Assembly (NCBI RefSeq): GCF_011397635.1
Contig: NC_064767.1
Span: 1-64,000 of the forward strand
Length of the DNA stretch: 64,000 nt
Origin: Epinephelus fuscoguttatus
Taxonomy: Eukaryota > Chordata > Actinopteri > Perciformes > Serranidae
Reading direction: 5' to 3'
A program made the position numbers and the translations under genes. Of the stretch, positions 58,579 to 64,000 are shown one piece after another; the first letter of the stretch is position 1, and every line of letters starts with the position of its first letter. The notes beneath the pieces were generated by a model that was not told the DNA's origin, searched no databases, and saw only the letters and a program-made list of their open reading frames with translations.

Positions 58579-60173
58579 GTGCGTGTGTGTGTGTACCTGT
58601 CTGCGTTCTTCACCACCTTGGCAAGCAGTTTGGACGTGGACGCAGCTTTGACCAGTTTGTTCCTGGTGTCCTCAGACGTGTCCCAGGTGCTGCTCTGAGA
58701 ACGCTCCATACCTGAGGAACGCTTCACGCTGGGACCCCTGATGATGTCACACAGAGACTCTGTCAGTACACAGGAGGAGGAGGAGGAGCAGCAGCAGGAA
58801 GAGACAGGAGGAGGAGGAGGAGGAGCAGCAGGAAGAGACAGGAGGCGGAGGAGCAGGAAGAGAAAGGAGGAGGATGTCGCTGAGCTTCATCTTCATTTCT
58901 CCTCAGATCACTTCAGTTTTTTATTGATTATTGATCAGAATATTTATCACTTTATCAGAGATCAATAAACAAATTGTTTTTTTTCTGTTGACAGATTCAA
59001 CATCCTGAGAATAAACAAATAAACACTCTGTAAACAACCTGTAAGTGTTGTCTGATCAAAACGATCTTCAGATGATGAAGATTAAAAACCCAACTGTTTT
59101 TGACCTCCAGAGACACTCAGCGGTGTTAGTGAGGAGAAAGAGGAGCAGGAGGAGGAGCAGGAGGAGAAAGAGGAGGAGGAGGAAAAGCAGGAGGAGGAGC
59201 AGGAGGAGAGTTGGAGGAGCAGGAGGGTTAGGGTGAAGGAGGAAGAGGGAGGAGGAGGGGGAGGAGGGGAAAGAGGAGCAGGAGAGGGAGGAGGAGGAGG
59301 AGGAGGAGGAGGAGGAGGGGGAAGGAGGAGCAGGAAGAGCAGGAGGAGGGACAGTCCTCAGGTGAAGCTGGGGGAACAGGTCAGTCCACTTGATAAACAA
59401 CAGCCCAGCCTGAACTTTCTACAGCAAGAAATTAGAGTCAGGAGGCTCCACGACCTCCAAGAAGATCAAGGAGGCCTTAGGAATTCCAGTTAGAGCAGAG
59501 GAGGTCTGCAGAAAGAGGAGCAGATCCTTAGGAGCGGCTGGGAGAAGAAAACATTAGTAGTCTTGATCAAACACACAGTCAGTACGGAAGGTCTCAAGGA
59601 GAGTCCAGGACCTCCAGGAGAGTCCAGGACCTCTCAGAGGATTCGGGACCTCCAGGAGAGTCCAGGACCTCTCAAAGGATCCAGGACCTCCAGGAGAGTC
59701 CAGGACCTCTCAAAGGATCCAGGAACTCCAGGTGGCCCCAGGACCTCCAGCTCCTGAGGAACCACAGTCCTGCTTGTATCCACACCTGAGGAGCTGCAAC
59801 AAGTGCATTCAGCCAATCAGGAGCACATGAGCTGGTCATGTGACTCAGGTGTGGGCGGAGCAGAAAGGGACTGTGGCTCCTCAGGGGCAGGGTTAGCATC
59901 CACTGACAGGGTGATGTCAGAGCAGCAGCAGCAGGAAGTGAGGTCAGTTGCAGCCGACAGATCACAAACTGGAACCTTTTGAGAGGTGCGTGGCCTTTAC
60001 TGCTGTCGGCGGACTGGACCAGCCTCTGCTGCTGGGGGATCGGGGGGGTCTGGGGAGGGTGGGGGGAGGAAGGAGAGGGGGACAGGTCCTTTGGACGAGG
60101 AGGTTCCTCATGTTCCTGGATCTCCTCCATCTGAGACCGCTGACTGCTGACCTCCTTCTTCCTGTCCGTTCCG
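22210..60173 (-). CDS. eml4: echinoderm microtubule-associated protein-like 4 (3' 20 exons)
   Basis: Twenty exons on the minus strand (listed separately) give an unbroken 873-residue partial protein with every GT/AG junction in phase. It covers part of the basic Ser/Pro region, the HELP motif (KMFMRGRPITMFIPSD) and the two tandem WD propellers. EML proteins bind microtubules and tubulin through the N-terminal and propeller regions. EML4 was chosen over EML1-3 because of KLIRNRSECKDIDW, RSHNRKVIALADDFCKVHLF, HTDELWGL, an early part with SGTDRKKE, and a long Ser/Thr/Pro tail. The N-terminal trimerisation coiled coil is not in the window, so the gene continues past 64000. The introns are packed with minisatellites and transposons, but the exons show no lesion. 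A duplicated half-exon sits beside exon 16. Confidence 0.85.
22700..22905. repeat. 32-bp minisatellite in eml4 intron 19
   Basis: About six copies of a unit reading GCCCAGTATGAAGACAACC and AGTGTAACTGGA. Confidence 0.85.
23775..24350 (+). repeat. (ATTG)n-tailed retroposon-like repeat, longest copy
   Basis: The longest copy in the window contains GAGGGATCCCTCCTCAGTTG, a CCCCGTTAAAGGG palindrome-like box and AATTGTGATTTGTGATATTG, and ends in (ATTG)n. A (CT)n tract lies at 24031-24060. It sits inside the LINE reverse transcriptase. Confidence 0.75.
25343..25760 (-). mobile_element. internal fragment of the same hAT-like element as 36142-37135
   Basis: Reverse-complement similarity to 36410-36790: GGGGTCACAGACA, CGGTCCACAAACCTCA, AAAGTGCGGTGA-type and TTTATTTTATTTATTTATTT blocks occur in the same order. 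Terminal repeats were not found here. Two similar 35-bp segments (CTTATTTCCACCC at about 25288 and 25960) bracket the inserted DNA. Confidence 0.6.
27284..27414 (-). CDS. eml4: eml4 exon 19
   Basis: Encodes GVWPEGSDGTDINALMRSHN and RKVIALADDFCKVHLFAYPC. Confidence 0.9.
27445..27595. repeat. GTACCA-type minisatellite in eml4 intron 18
   Basis: About 10-bp phrases GTACCAAGTGTACCAGGA and GTACTATGT repeat up to the exon 18 boundary. Confidence 0.85.
27594..27692 (-). CDS. eml4: eml4 exon 18
   Basis: Encodes WDVPNGCKLIRNRSECKDID and WATYTCVLGYHVF. KLIRNRS is characteristic of EML4. Confidence 0.9.
27707..27930. repeat. 40-bp minisatellite in eml4 intron 17
   Basis: About 5-6 copies of a 40-bp unit, ACAGTACTACATTACAAATG then TATCAGAGTACT. 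Confidence 0.85.
27936..28023 (-). CDS. eml4: eml4 exon 17
   Basis: Encodes GHSSYITHLDWSPDNNFIMS and NSGDYEILY, ending in phase 1. Confidence 0.9.
28090..28290 (+). pseudogene. LINE reverse-transcriptase C-terminal fragment
   Basis: Read with frameshifts, it shows the phrases CAGGCCCCTCCTCTGTGGAA, ACGAGTCTGGGAGGCAGACA and ACATTTAAGACTAGACTTAA. These correspond to the Q-APLLW, READT and TFKTRLKTFLFDK C-terminal phrases of many fish LINEs. Confidence 0.6.
28290..28925. repeat. 19-bp minisatellite in eml4 intron 16
   Basis: More than 30 copies of a 19-bp unit, TTAGGACTAATTCTTATAG, alternating with TTAGGACTGGCTCTTATAG. It begins directly after the LINE fragment. Confidence 0.9.
29300..29502 (-). 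repeat. tRNA-derived SINE
   Basis: On the minus strand it opens GGGCGCCGGTGGCTTAGTGG, TAGAGCAGG (A-box-like), followed by CTGGGTTCGACTTC (B-box-like). It then runs into a GA-rich body and ends in a poly-A-like tract (29305-29320 on plus is T-rich). Confidence 0.75.
29701..29798 (-). CDS. eml4: eml4 exon 16
   Basis: Encodes DGSLLAVGSHDNFIYLYTVS through YSRYGKCT. Its first 35 bases plus the acceptor are duplicated at 29898-29932. Confidence 0.9.
29764..30031. repeat. 134-bp perfect tandem duplication covering the start of eml4 exon 16
   Basis: 29764-29897 and 29898-30031 are identical base for base by eye. The copied block carries the exon 16 acceptor and its first 35 exonic bases but no donor. 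Confidence 0.92.
30052..30140 (-). CDS. eml4: eml4 exon 15
   Basis: Encodes WYVLDAETTDLVAIHTDGNE and QLSVMRFSV, ending in phase 1. Confidence 0.9.
30166..30830. repeat. complex AGACACCAGTT minisatellite in eml4 intron 14
   Basis: Variable units built from GTTGGACAGACAGAGACA and CAGAGACACCAGTTAGAGA, with a larger repeat of about 240 bp (30439-30595 resembles 30668-30825). Confidence 0.85.
30838..30905 (-). CDS. eml4: eml4 exon 14
   Basis: Encodes EHGHCADFHPSGAVVAIGTH and SGK in phase 2. Confidence 0.9.
31133..31556. repeat. 60-bp minisatellite in eml4 intron 13
   Basis: About seven copies of a 60-bp unit containing CACATTTAGTAAACAGAC and GATGTTTACAGATAAATG. Alternate copies share ACACGTAAATG, hinting at a 120-bp dimer. 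Confidence 0.9.
31686..31817 (-). CDS. eml4: eml4 exon 13
   Basis: Encodes GHTDELWGLACHPSRGLFLT and CAQDRLVCVWSSED, start of the second propeller's repeats. Confidence 0.9.
31943..32576. mobile_element. non-autonomous PIF/Harbinger-type element inserted in a minisatellite
   Basis: Inverted ends AGGTGCCGACACACC and GGTGTGTCAGGGCCT are flanked by a 3-bp TAA duplication (31940-31942 and 32577-32579). The same GAGACCCTGAACACAT minisatellite lies on both sides. No transposase was found inside. Confidence 0.75.
32580..33145. repeat. 28-bp minisatellite in eml4 intron 12
   Basis: About 19 copies of a 28-bp unit, GAGACCCTGAACACATCACC and GCTTTACT variants. Its left part (31850-31940) was separated by the element at 31943-32576. 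Confidence 0.9.
33219..33344 (-). CDS. eml4: eml4 exon 12
   Basis: Encodes VPDQYGTIRAVSEGKGEEFL and GTSRNFILRGTFNDGF. Confidence 0.9.
33427..33470. repeat. (GT)n microsatellite beside the eml4 exon 11 donor
   Basis: About 20 uninterrupted TG units end about six bases from the donor of exon 11 on the minus strand. Confidence 0.9.
33476..33624 (-). CDS. eml4: eml4 exon 11
   Basis: Encodes FQICRQVKGHEGSVFCLCEM and GGGKDRKIILWDHELRAERD. The acceptor is GCGCAG (not the nearer TTCCAG), which keeps phase and the conserved YQI-like start. Confidence 0.88.
33737..35250. repeat. about 29-bp minisatellite, 1.5 kb, in eml4 intron 10
   Basis: Roughly 50 copies of TGTCATTATAAACTCTGTG plus a TGTTCATACG or TGTACATACG spacer. 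Spacer length varies with the number of GT steps. Confidence 0.92.
35304..35333. repeat. (GT)n microsatellite
   Basis: About 15 TG units. Confidence 0.9.
35674..35720. repeat. (AC)n microsatellite
   Basis: About 22 AC units. Confidence 0.9.
36142..37135. mobile_element. non-autonomous hAT element
   Basis: Inverted ends TAGGGATGCACCAAATATTC and CATTTCGGTGCATCCCTA are flanked by a perfect 8-bp duplication GTTTGCTG (36134-36141 and 37136-37143), which is diagnostic for hAT. The subterminal regions are full of ATTCGG/CCGAAT motifs. No intact transposase is present. Internal sequence is shared with 25343-25760. Confidence 0.9.
37140..37358 (+). pseudogene. Tc1-like transposase 3' fragment
   Basis: The frame reads VQEFTDALIQVWKEIPQDT and ends in the usual THY-stop (ACACACTACTGAGTCA), as in fish Tc1 elements. 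A stretch between QDT and CCQE is missing, and the upstream three quarters are absent. Confidence 0.75.
37370..38315. repeat. 30-bp minisatellite in eml4 intron 10
   Basis: About 31 copies of a 30-bp unit, GATGATTTTGGATCCAGTCC plus TCAGTGAGTC, with 60-, 90- and 120-bp higher-order patterns of variants (TCTTTGAT, TCGATTAT). It starts immediately after the Tc1 remnant. The period is a multiple of three, so both strands show long spurious frames (367 and 324 codons). Confidence 0.93.
38432..38567 (-). CDS. eml4: eml4 exon 10
   Basis: Encodes KYEKPKFVQCLAFLSTGDIL, TGDSGGVLLVW and ends GPRG in phase 1. Confidence 0.9.
38678..39730. mobile_element. nested non-autonomous Harbinger-type element
   Basis: Inverted ends GGGCCGAATTCAC and GTGAATTCGGCCC (13/13) are flanked by the 3-bp duplication TGA (38675-38677 and 39731-39733). 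It interrupts the GTTAACCCTGAGATGAGG minisatellite between its first copy and the rest. Confidence 0.85.
39731..39990. repeat. 32-bp minisatellite
   Basis: About eight copies of a 32-bp unit with TATGTTAACCCTGAGATGAG and GGACACTCTGAG. Confidence 0.9.
40837..40998 (-). pseudogene. Myb/SANT-like ORF fragment
   Basis: 54 codons: MATGEKKRSTYFTPVDLEVL, then NAYSEYEHIF and KAAKEREAAWEKTAA, then TGA where the conserved helix end (RVNA) would be. It resembles the exon at 18818-18978. Confidence 0.7.
41610..42862. mobile_element. hAT element nested in the Harbinger element (left)
   Basis: Ends TAGGGATGTAACGATA and ATATCGTTACATGCCTA are flanked by a perfect 8-bp duplication GAAAATAC (41602-41609 and 42863-42870). 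No transposase ORF. 42244-42600 is closely similar to 45415-45760. Confidence 0.9.
43977..44608. mobile_element. third-level nested MITE
   Basis: Ends GGGTTTCCATCCA and TGGATGGAAACCC (13/13) with further subterminal pairing (TTTTGTGAAAATG and TTGTTGAAAATGCG). No clear target duplication, so the superfamily is left open. Confidence 0.75.
45060..45180 (+). repeat. (ATTG)n-tailed retroposon-like repeat, short copy
   Basis: GTCATAAGGACAGAGGGATG through AATTGTGATTTGTGATATTG to (ATTG)n, nearly identical to 24240-24350. Confidence 0.85.
45976..46188 (-). pseudogene. Harbinger Myb-like domain, first part
   Basis: MLLTEVEARKNVLFG, KYKRSELESVCEAVNAVG is the Myb/SANT-like motif of Harbinger accessory proteins. 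The continuation (EKCTHAELKMKWSDIK) lies beyond the hAT insertion, at about 43550-43600. Confidence 0.75.
46467..48134. other. rest of eml4 intron 9
   Basis: Apart from a few copies of the AGACCAAGGCTACAG repeat (to about 46530), I see nothing structured here. Confidence 0.5.
48135..48269 (-). CDS. eml4: eml4 exon 9
   Basis: Encodes TTNEVVLAVEFHPTDPNTIV through NSLARKQGIFG. The next intron is 9.6 kb and full of transposons. Confidence 0.9.
48354..48449 (-). CDS. eml4: eml4 exon 8
   Basis: Encodes DSGQHLSVIDDCNDHMLTVW and DWQKKSKIAEIK, a WD repeat. Confidence 0.9.
48571..48681 (-). CDS. eml4: eml4 exon 7
   Basis: Encodes AIQPHVRIWDSVSLSTLQ through GTFERGVGSLAFSKA. A GTGAGT donor ends it. 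Confidence 0.9.
48804..48873 (-). CDS. eml4: eml4 exon 6
   Basis: Encodes LAIHPDKIRIATGQIAGVDK and DGR, nearly invariant in vertebrate EMLs. Confidence 0.9.
48964..49113 (-). CDS. eml4: eml4 exon 5
   Basis: Encodes YGYRGRDCRANVYLLPTGE through RTQRHYLGHTDCVK, the end of HELP and the first propeller strands. Confidence 0.9.
49170..49270. repeat. 33-bp minisatellite in eml4 intron 4
   Basis: About three copies of TCTACATCTACTGATGGTCA plus ACTCTACATCTAC. Confidence 0.8.
49666..49789 (-). CDS. eml4: eml4 exon 4 (HELP motif)
   Basis: Encodes EGNHIKMFMRGRPITMFIPS and continues to ERLKLEW. The donor must be GTATCC (after TGGGT) to keep phase with exon 5. Confidence 0.88.
50270..50395. repeat. 21-bp minisatellite
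   Basis: About six copies of TTCTTCAGGAGAGGACAC-type units. Confidence 0.8.
50405..50990 (+). pseudogene. LINE reverse-transcriptase fragment
   Basis: Frames shift, but the RT phrases are clear: FNTTDRDAFVNRLQTW (about 50430-50475) and the catalytic box YADDTQLYFSV (50580-50612). The end runs into a 30-odd-bp CATTAGAACCCTGAA repeat (50850-50980). Confidence 0.7.
51060..51415. repeat. GGACAGGTGA minisatellite in eml4 intron 3
   Basis: About 20 units of GGACAGGTGAAGGACAGGTG with indels. On the minus strand it translates as Cys/Pro/Ser-rich frames that are not genes. Confidence 0.9.
51739..51782. repeat. (GA)n microsatellite
   Basis: About 20 GA units. Confidence 0.9.
52129..52154 (-). CDS. 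eml4: eml4 exon 3 (26-bp microexon)
   Basis: Encodes only HKDVVVSQ plus split codons (1+24+1). Splice sites TTTCAG and GTAAAC are good, and both neighbours fit in phase. Confidence 0.8.
52718..53794. mobile_element. non-autonomous hAT-like element in eml4 intron 2
   Basis: Inverted ends TAGGGCTGGGCGATA and TATCGCCCAGCCCTA (15/15). Flanking octamers AGAAACCG and AACAACTG agree at only five of eight positions, so the insertion is old. It holds a (GT)n tract (52911-52944) and a (CA)n tract (53355-53385). The huge 48-bp array starts right beside its right end. Confidence 0.75.
53803..58262. repeat. giant 48-bp minisatellite in eml4 intron 2
   Basis: About 90 copies of a 48-bp unit with the fixed core CCAATCACAGCTGATCAAAG. 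Two unit types exist: A (GTGACTGTAAAGTAACC) and B (GAGACCACAAACAAACC). From 53.8 to about 56.0 kb they mostly alternate, forming a 96-bp higher-order repeat. From 56.5 kb rightwards A dominates, with hybrid units (GTGACCACAAAC) at about 56650, 57610 and 57805. Because 48 is a multiple of three, the minus strand has stop-free frames of 535, 380 and 580 codons repeating SPDGTLISCDWTVTLQ. These are broken only by small indels near 55370 and 56500. Confidence 0.97.
58448..58482. repeat. (GT)n microsatellite
   Basis: About 17 TG units. A second (GT)n tract (58547-58594) abuts the eml4 exon 2 donor. Confidence 0.9.
58597..58737 (-). CDS. eml4: eml4 exon 2
   Basis: Encodes GPSVKRSSGMERSQSSTWDT and then SEDTRNKLVKAASTSKLL, matching the EML4 linker that precedes HELP. 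CAG acceptor and GTACAC donor. Confidence 0.8.
58770..58872. repeat. GAG/GCA purine-rich repeat
   Basis: (GGA)n and GCAGCAGGAAGAGACAGGAG repeated, just upstream of eml4 exon 2. Confidence 0.85.
59138..59352. repeat. 200-bp pure purine tract (GGA/GGAG)
   Basis: Almost uninterrupted G/A on the plus strand, including more than 30 GAG or GGA units, in eml4 intron 1. Confidence 0.92.
59595..59745. repeat. GGACCTCCAGGAGAGTCCA minisatellite
   Basis: About six units of roughly 20 bp, alternating AGGACCTCCAGGAGAGTCC and AGGACCTCTCAAAGGATCC. Confidence 0.85.
59976..60173 (-). CDS. eml4: eml4 exon 1 of those visible (basic Ser/Pro region)
   Basis: Encodes SGTDRKKEVSSQRSQMEE through SSKGHAPLKR, a low-complexity basic and proline-rich stretch. 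Starts after a TGTAG acceptor, ends AAAAG/GTTCC. It carries 1 and 2 bases of split codons. The start is the least certain of the set because the upstream exon is outside the window. Confidence 0.65.
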
Positions 60174-60231
60174 CTACAGACAGAACCAGGACCGTCAGAG
60201 ACCACAAACTACCCAGGCTCTACGGAGACTG

Positions 60232-63200
60232 AGGCTCTAAGAGACTCTACTGAGGCTCTAGTGACTCTACTGAGGTTCTAAGAGAGTCTACAGGGGCTCT
60301 CTGACTCTACTGAGGACCTACTGAGGCTCTATTGACTCTACTGATGCTCTACTGACTCTAGTGAGGCCCTGCTGACTCTACGGAGGCTCTACTGATTCTA
60401 CTGAGGCCCTACTGGGACTATAGTGAGGCTCTACTGAGACTCTAGTGAGGCTCTACTGACTCTACTGAGGCTCTACTTAGGTTCTACTGACTATTGAAGC
60501 CCTGCTGACTCTACTGAGGCTCTACTGACTACTGAGGCCCTGCTTAGGCTCTACTGATTCTACTGAGGCCCTACTGAGACTATCGTGAGGCTCTACTGAC
60601 ACTTCGGACTCTACTGAGACTCTAGTGAGGCTCTACTGACTCTACTGAGGCCCTGCTGAGACTCTACTGAGACACTGATGAGGCTCTACTGACTCTACTA
60701 AGACTCTAGTGAGGCTCTACTGACTCTACTGAGGTCCTACTGACTCTACTGAGGCTCTACAGAGGCTCTACTGAGGCCCTACTGATAATCTACTGATACT
60801 CTAATGATTCTAATGAGGCCCTACTGACTCTACTGAGGGTCTATGGACTCTACTGAGGCTCTACTGAGGCTCTACTGACTGAGGCTCTACTGACACTCTA
60901 CTGACTCTACTGAGGCTGTACTGTAGGGCTGCAACTAACGATTGTTTTCATTGACAACTAATCTGTCGATTATTTCTTTGATTAGTCGACTAATCATTTT
61001 ATCGAAAAATGTATTAAAATGTTGAAAACTGTCTGTCTGTCTCTCCCAAACCTTAAAATTATGTCATCTAATGTCTTGTTTCGTACTCAAGCCAAAGGGT
61101 TTTAGTTCACCAACATGGAAGAGTGTGTGAAGCTGCCAATATTTGAACGCAAGAAGCTGGAAGAAGAGTATTTTGGGTACTTTTATAGTACTTTTCTATG
61201 AAAAATGACTCAAACCGATTTGTCGACTACTGCGGTACTACTACTACTAGTCACTGATTATTTTAATAGTCGATTAGTTATCGATTAGTCGACTAATCGT
61301 TGCAGCCCTACTCTACTGAAGCTCTACCAATTCTACTGAGGCTCTACTGAGGCTCTACTGATACTCTATTGACGCTCTACTGACTCTACTGTAGCTCTAC
61401 TAAGGCTCTAATGATTCTACTAAGGCGCTACTGACTCTACTGAGGCCCTATTGAGGCTCTACTGAGGCTCTACTGACGCCCTTCTGATGCTCTACTGAGG
61501 CTAGACTGTCTCTCAACTGACTACTGAGACTCTACTAAGGCTCTACTGACGCTACCGAGGTTCGACTGACTCTACTGAGGTTCTACTGACTCTACTGAGG
61601 CCCTACTGACTACTGAGGCCCTGCTGAGGCTCAACTGACTCTACTGAGGCCCTATTGGCACTCTACTGACACTCTACTGACACTCTACTGAAGCCCTACT
61701 GAGGTTCTACTGACTCTACTGAGGCTCTACTGATTCTACTGAGACTCTAGTGAGGCTCTACTGACTCTACTGAGGCCCTACTGACTCTACTGAGCCTCTA
61801 CTGACTCTACTGAGCCTCTACTGACTACTGAGGCCTTGCTGAGGCTCAACTGACTCTACTGAGGCCCTATTGGTGCTCTACTGACTCTACTGAGGCTCTA
61901 CCGATACTCTACCGATGCCCTACTGAGGCTGTATAAGCTCTACTGATACTCTACTGACACTACTGACTACTGAAGCCCTACTGAGGTTCTACTGGCTCTA
62001 GTGAGGCTCTACTGATTCTACTGAGACTCTAGTGAGGCTCTACTGACTACTGATTCTACTGAGGCCCTGCTGAGGTTCTACTGACTCTACTGGGGCCCTA
62101 CTGAGACTCTAGTGAGGCTCTACTGACTCTACTGAGATCCTACTGACTCTAAAAAGGCACTACTGACTCTACTGAGGCTCTACTGATTCTACTGAGACTC
62201 TAGTGAGGCCCTACCGACTCTACTGAGGCTCAACTGACTCTACTGAGGCTCTACTGAGGCTCTATTGATACTCCACTGACTCTACTGGGGCCCTATTGGG
62301 GCCCTACTGAGGCTCTACTAAGGCTGTAATTATTCTACTGAGGCTCTACCGAGGCTCTATTGATACTCTGCTGACTCTACTGGGGCCCTACTGATTCTAC
62401 TGAGACTCGAGTGAGGCTCTACTGACTCTACTGATTCTACTGAGGCCCTACTGACTCTACTGAGGCTCTATTGACACTCCACTGACTCTACTGGGGCCCT
62501 ACTGAGACTCTAGTGAGGCTCTACTGACTCTACTGAGATCCTACTGACTCTACTGAGGCACTACTGACTCTACTGAGGCTCTACTAATTCTACTGAGACT
62601 CTAGTGAGGCCCTACCGACTCTACTGAGGCTCAACTGACTCTACTGAGGCTCTACTGAGGCTCTATTGATACTCCACTGACTCTACTGGGGCCCTATTGG
62701 GGCCCTACTGAGGCTCTACTAAGGCTGTAATTATTCTACTGAGGCTCTACCGAGGCTCTATTGATACTCTGCTGACTCTACTGGGGCCCTACTGATTCTA
62801 CTGAGACTCGAGTGAGGCTCTACTGACTCTACTGAGGCCCTACTGACTCTACTGAGGCTCTACTGAGGCTCTATTGATACTCCACTGACTCTACTGAGGC
62901 CCTACTGACTCTACTGAGGCTCTACTGAGGCTCTATTGATACTCCACTGACTCTACTGGGGCCCTACTGGGGCCCTACTGAGGCTCTACTAAGGCTGTAA
63001 TTATTCTACTGAGGCTCTACCGAGGCTCTATTGATACTCTACTGACTCTACTGGGGCCCTACTGATTCTACTGAGACTCGAGTGAGGCTCTACTGACTCT
63101 ACTGAGGCACTACTGATGTTCTACTGACTCTACTGAGGCCCTACTGAGGTTCTACTGACTCTACTGAGGCTCTACTGAGGCTCTACTGACTCTACTGAGG

Positions 63201-63237
63201 CTGAACTGACTCTACTGAGGTTCTACTGACTCTACAG
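60232..63237. repeat. 3 kb CTCTACTGA-type minisatellite upstream of eml4 exon 1
   Basis: Units of 9-10 bp (CTCTACTGA, GGCTCTACTGA, GGCCCTACTGA) are arranged in larger repeats. For example, the roughly 245-bp block 62280-62430 and its neighbours recur near 62680 and 62950. One MITE (60924-61310) interrupts it. Confidence 0.95.
60924..61310. mobile_element. 387-bp hAT-like MITE inside the 3 kb array
   Basis: Inverted ends TAGGGCTGCAACTAACGATT and ATCGTTGCAGCCCTA, with internal TTAGTCGACTAATC palindromes. Flanking octamers CTGTACTG and CTCTACTG differ at one base, but the array itself could supply that similarity. Confidence 0.8.
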
Positions 63238-63239
63238 TG

Positions 63240-63525
63240 TCTGTTTAAAATTCAGAGTGAATGAAGCTGTTGTGTTGTGTTGTGTCGACTGATGTCACTG
63301 AGGACAACTTGACCCTCAGAACTGTGACAACAAACAGAGTGATTAATTATTTTAAATCTATTGATCAGATTCAGTCTGGAGGCTGCAATAAGATCAGCGA
63401 TTAATGGTGAGAGAGGAAACACATCACAGATATAAACAGGAAACAGTGAATGTGACACGGAGACAAACCTAAACAGGTGGACTGAACTGACTGACACTCA
63501 GTGATGACTCTGCTTGTCTCTGTTG
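63240..63525. other. unique sequence, no feature seen
   Basis: AT-balanced sequence with no exon-like open frame. It belongs to an intron of the EML gene or its upstream region. Confidence 0.5.
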
Positions 63526-63576
<51 letters not shown>

Positions 63577-64000
63577 TGTCTGTGTCTGTGTCTCTGTGTC
63601 TGTCTGTGTCTGTGTCTCTGTGTCATTGTGTGTGTGTCTCTGTGTCAGTGTGTGTCTGTGTGTCTGTGTCTGTCTGTGTCTCTGTGTCATTGTGTGTGTG
63701 TCTCTGTGTCATTGTGTGTGTGTCTCTGTGTCTGTCTGTGTCTCTGTGTCATTGTGTGTGTGTCTCTGTGTCTCTGTGTCAGTGTGTGTCTGTGTGTGTC
63801 AGTGTGTGTCTGTGTGTGTCAGTGTGTGTCTGTGTGTCTCTGTCATTGTGTGTCTGTGTGTCTCTGTCATTGTGTGTCTGTGTGTCTATGTGTGTGTGTG
63901 TCTGTGTGTGTGTCTGTGTGTCTGTGTCTGTGTGTGTGTGTCTCTGTGTGTCTGTGTGTCTCTGTGTGTGTCTGTGTGTCTCTGTGTCTCTGTGTGTCTG
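63526..64000. repeat. (GT)n and TGTGTCTCTGTGTC minisatellite at the window edge
   Basis: A (GT)22 tract is followed by variable TGTGTCTGTGTCTCTGTGTC and CATTGTGTG units that run off the window. Confidence 0.92.

Noticed and set aside
58741-59493. Glu/Gly/Arg-rich plus-strand frames
   Set aside because: They come from the purine-rich GGA repeat in an intron.

Overview
This window looks like the end of a teleost (probably percomorph) chromosome. The left 3.8 kb is degenerate telomeric C-strand sequence, and every recognisable gene is a spliced vertebrate-type gene. The repeats are typical of fish: 8-bp-TSD hAT elements, PIF/Harbinger elements with Myb/SANT-like ORFs, L2/CR1-like LINEs, a Tc1 remnant, a tRNA-derived SINE, and a retroposon-like repeat ending in (ATTG)n. 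Nothing bacterial or viral was seen.

Layout. 1-3797: telomere, CCTAA repeats mixed with CTTCTT runs that look like a known nanopore base-calling error. 3.8-5.5 kb: subtelomeric repeats, no convincing gene. 5.5-11.4 kb (minus): a 12-exon gene whose reading frame runs from an intronless KMT5B/C-type (H4K20 methyltransferase) SET domain through two C2H2 fingers into a tyrosine-recombinase domain. It carries one in-frame stop and one frameshift. 14.2-15.8 kb (plus): an intact three-exon gene for a small secreted LY6/uPAR-type protein. 16.4-19.2 kb: a decayed Harbinger-type element with a Myb/SANT-like gene.

22.2-60.2 kb (minus): the 3' 20 exons of an EML gene, closest to EML4. The phases agree at every junction and give 873 codons plus a stop. 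They cover part of the basic N-terminal region, the HELP motif, the tandem WD propellers and a Pro/Ser-rich tail. The N-terminal trimerisation exons must lie beyond the right edge. Most of its larger introns hold a private minisatellite, the largest being a 4.4 kb array of 48-bp units at 53.8-58.3 kb. Intron 9 (38.6-48.1 kb) is a nest of transposons inside transposons. 60.2-63.2 kb is a 3 kb CTCTACTGA-type array split by a small hAT-like MITE, and the window ends in TG/TC-rich simple repeat.

The strongest candidate for something new is the 5.5-11.4 kb SET-zinc finger-tyrosine recombinase gene. It suggests a recombinase-bearing (Crypton-like) mobile or domesticated gene that captured a histone methyltransferase retrocopy. 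The exon structures were worked out by hand from splice signals and reading frame, and no alignment was run.
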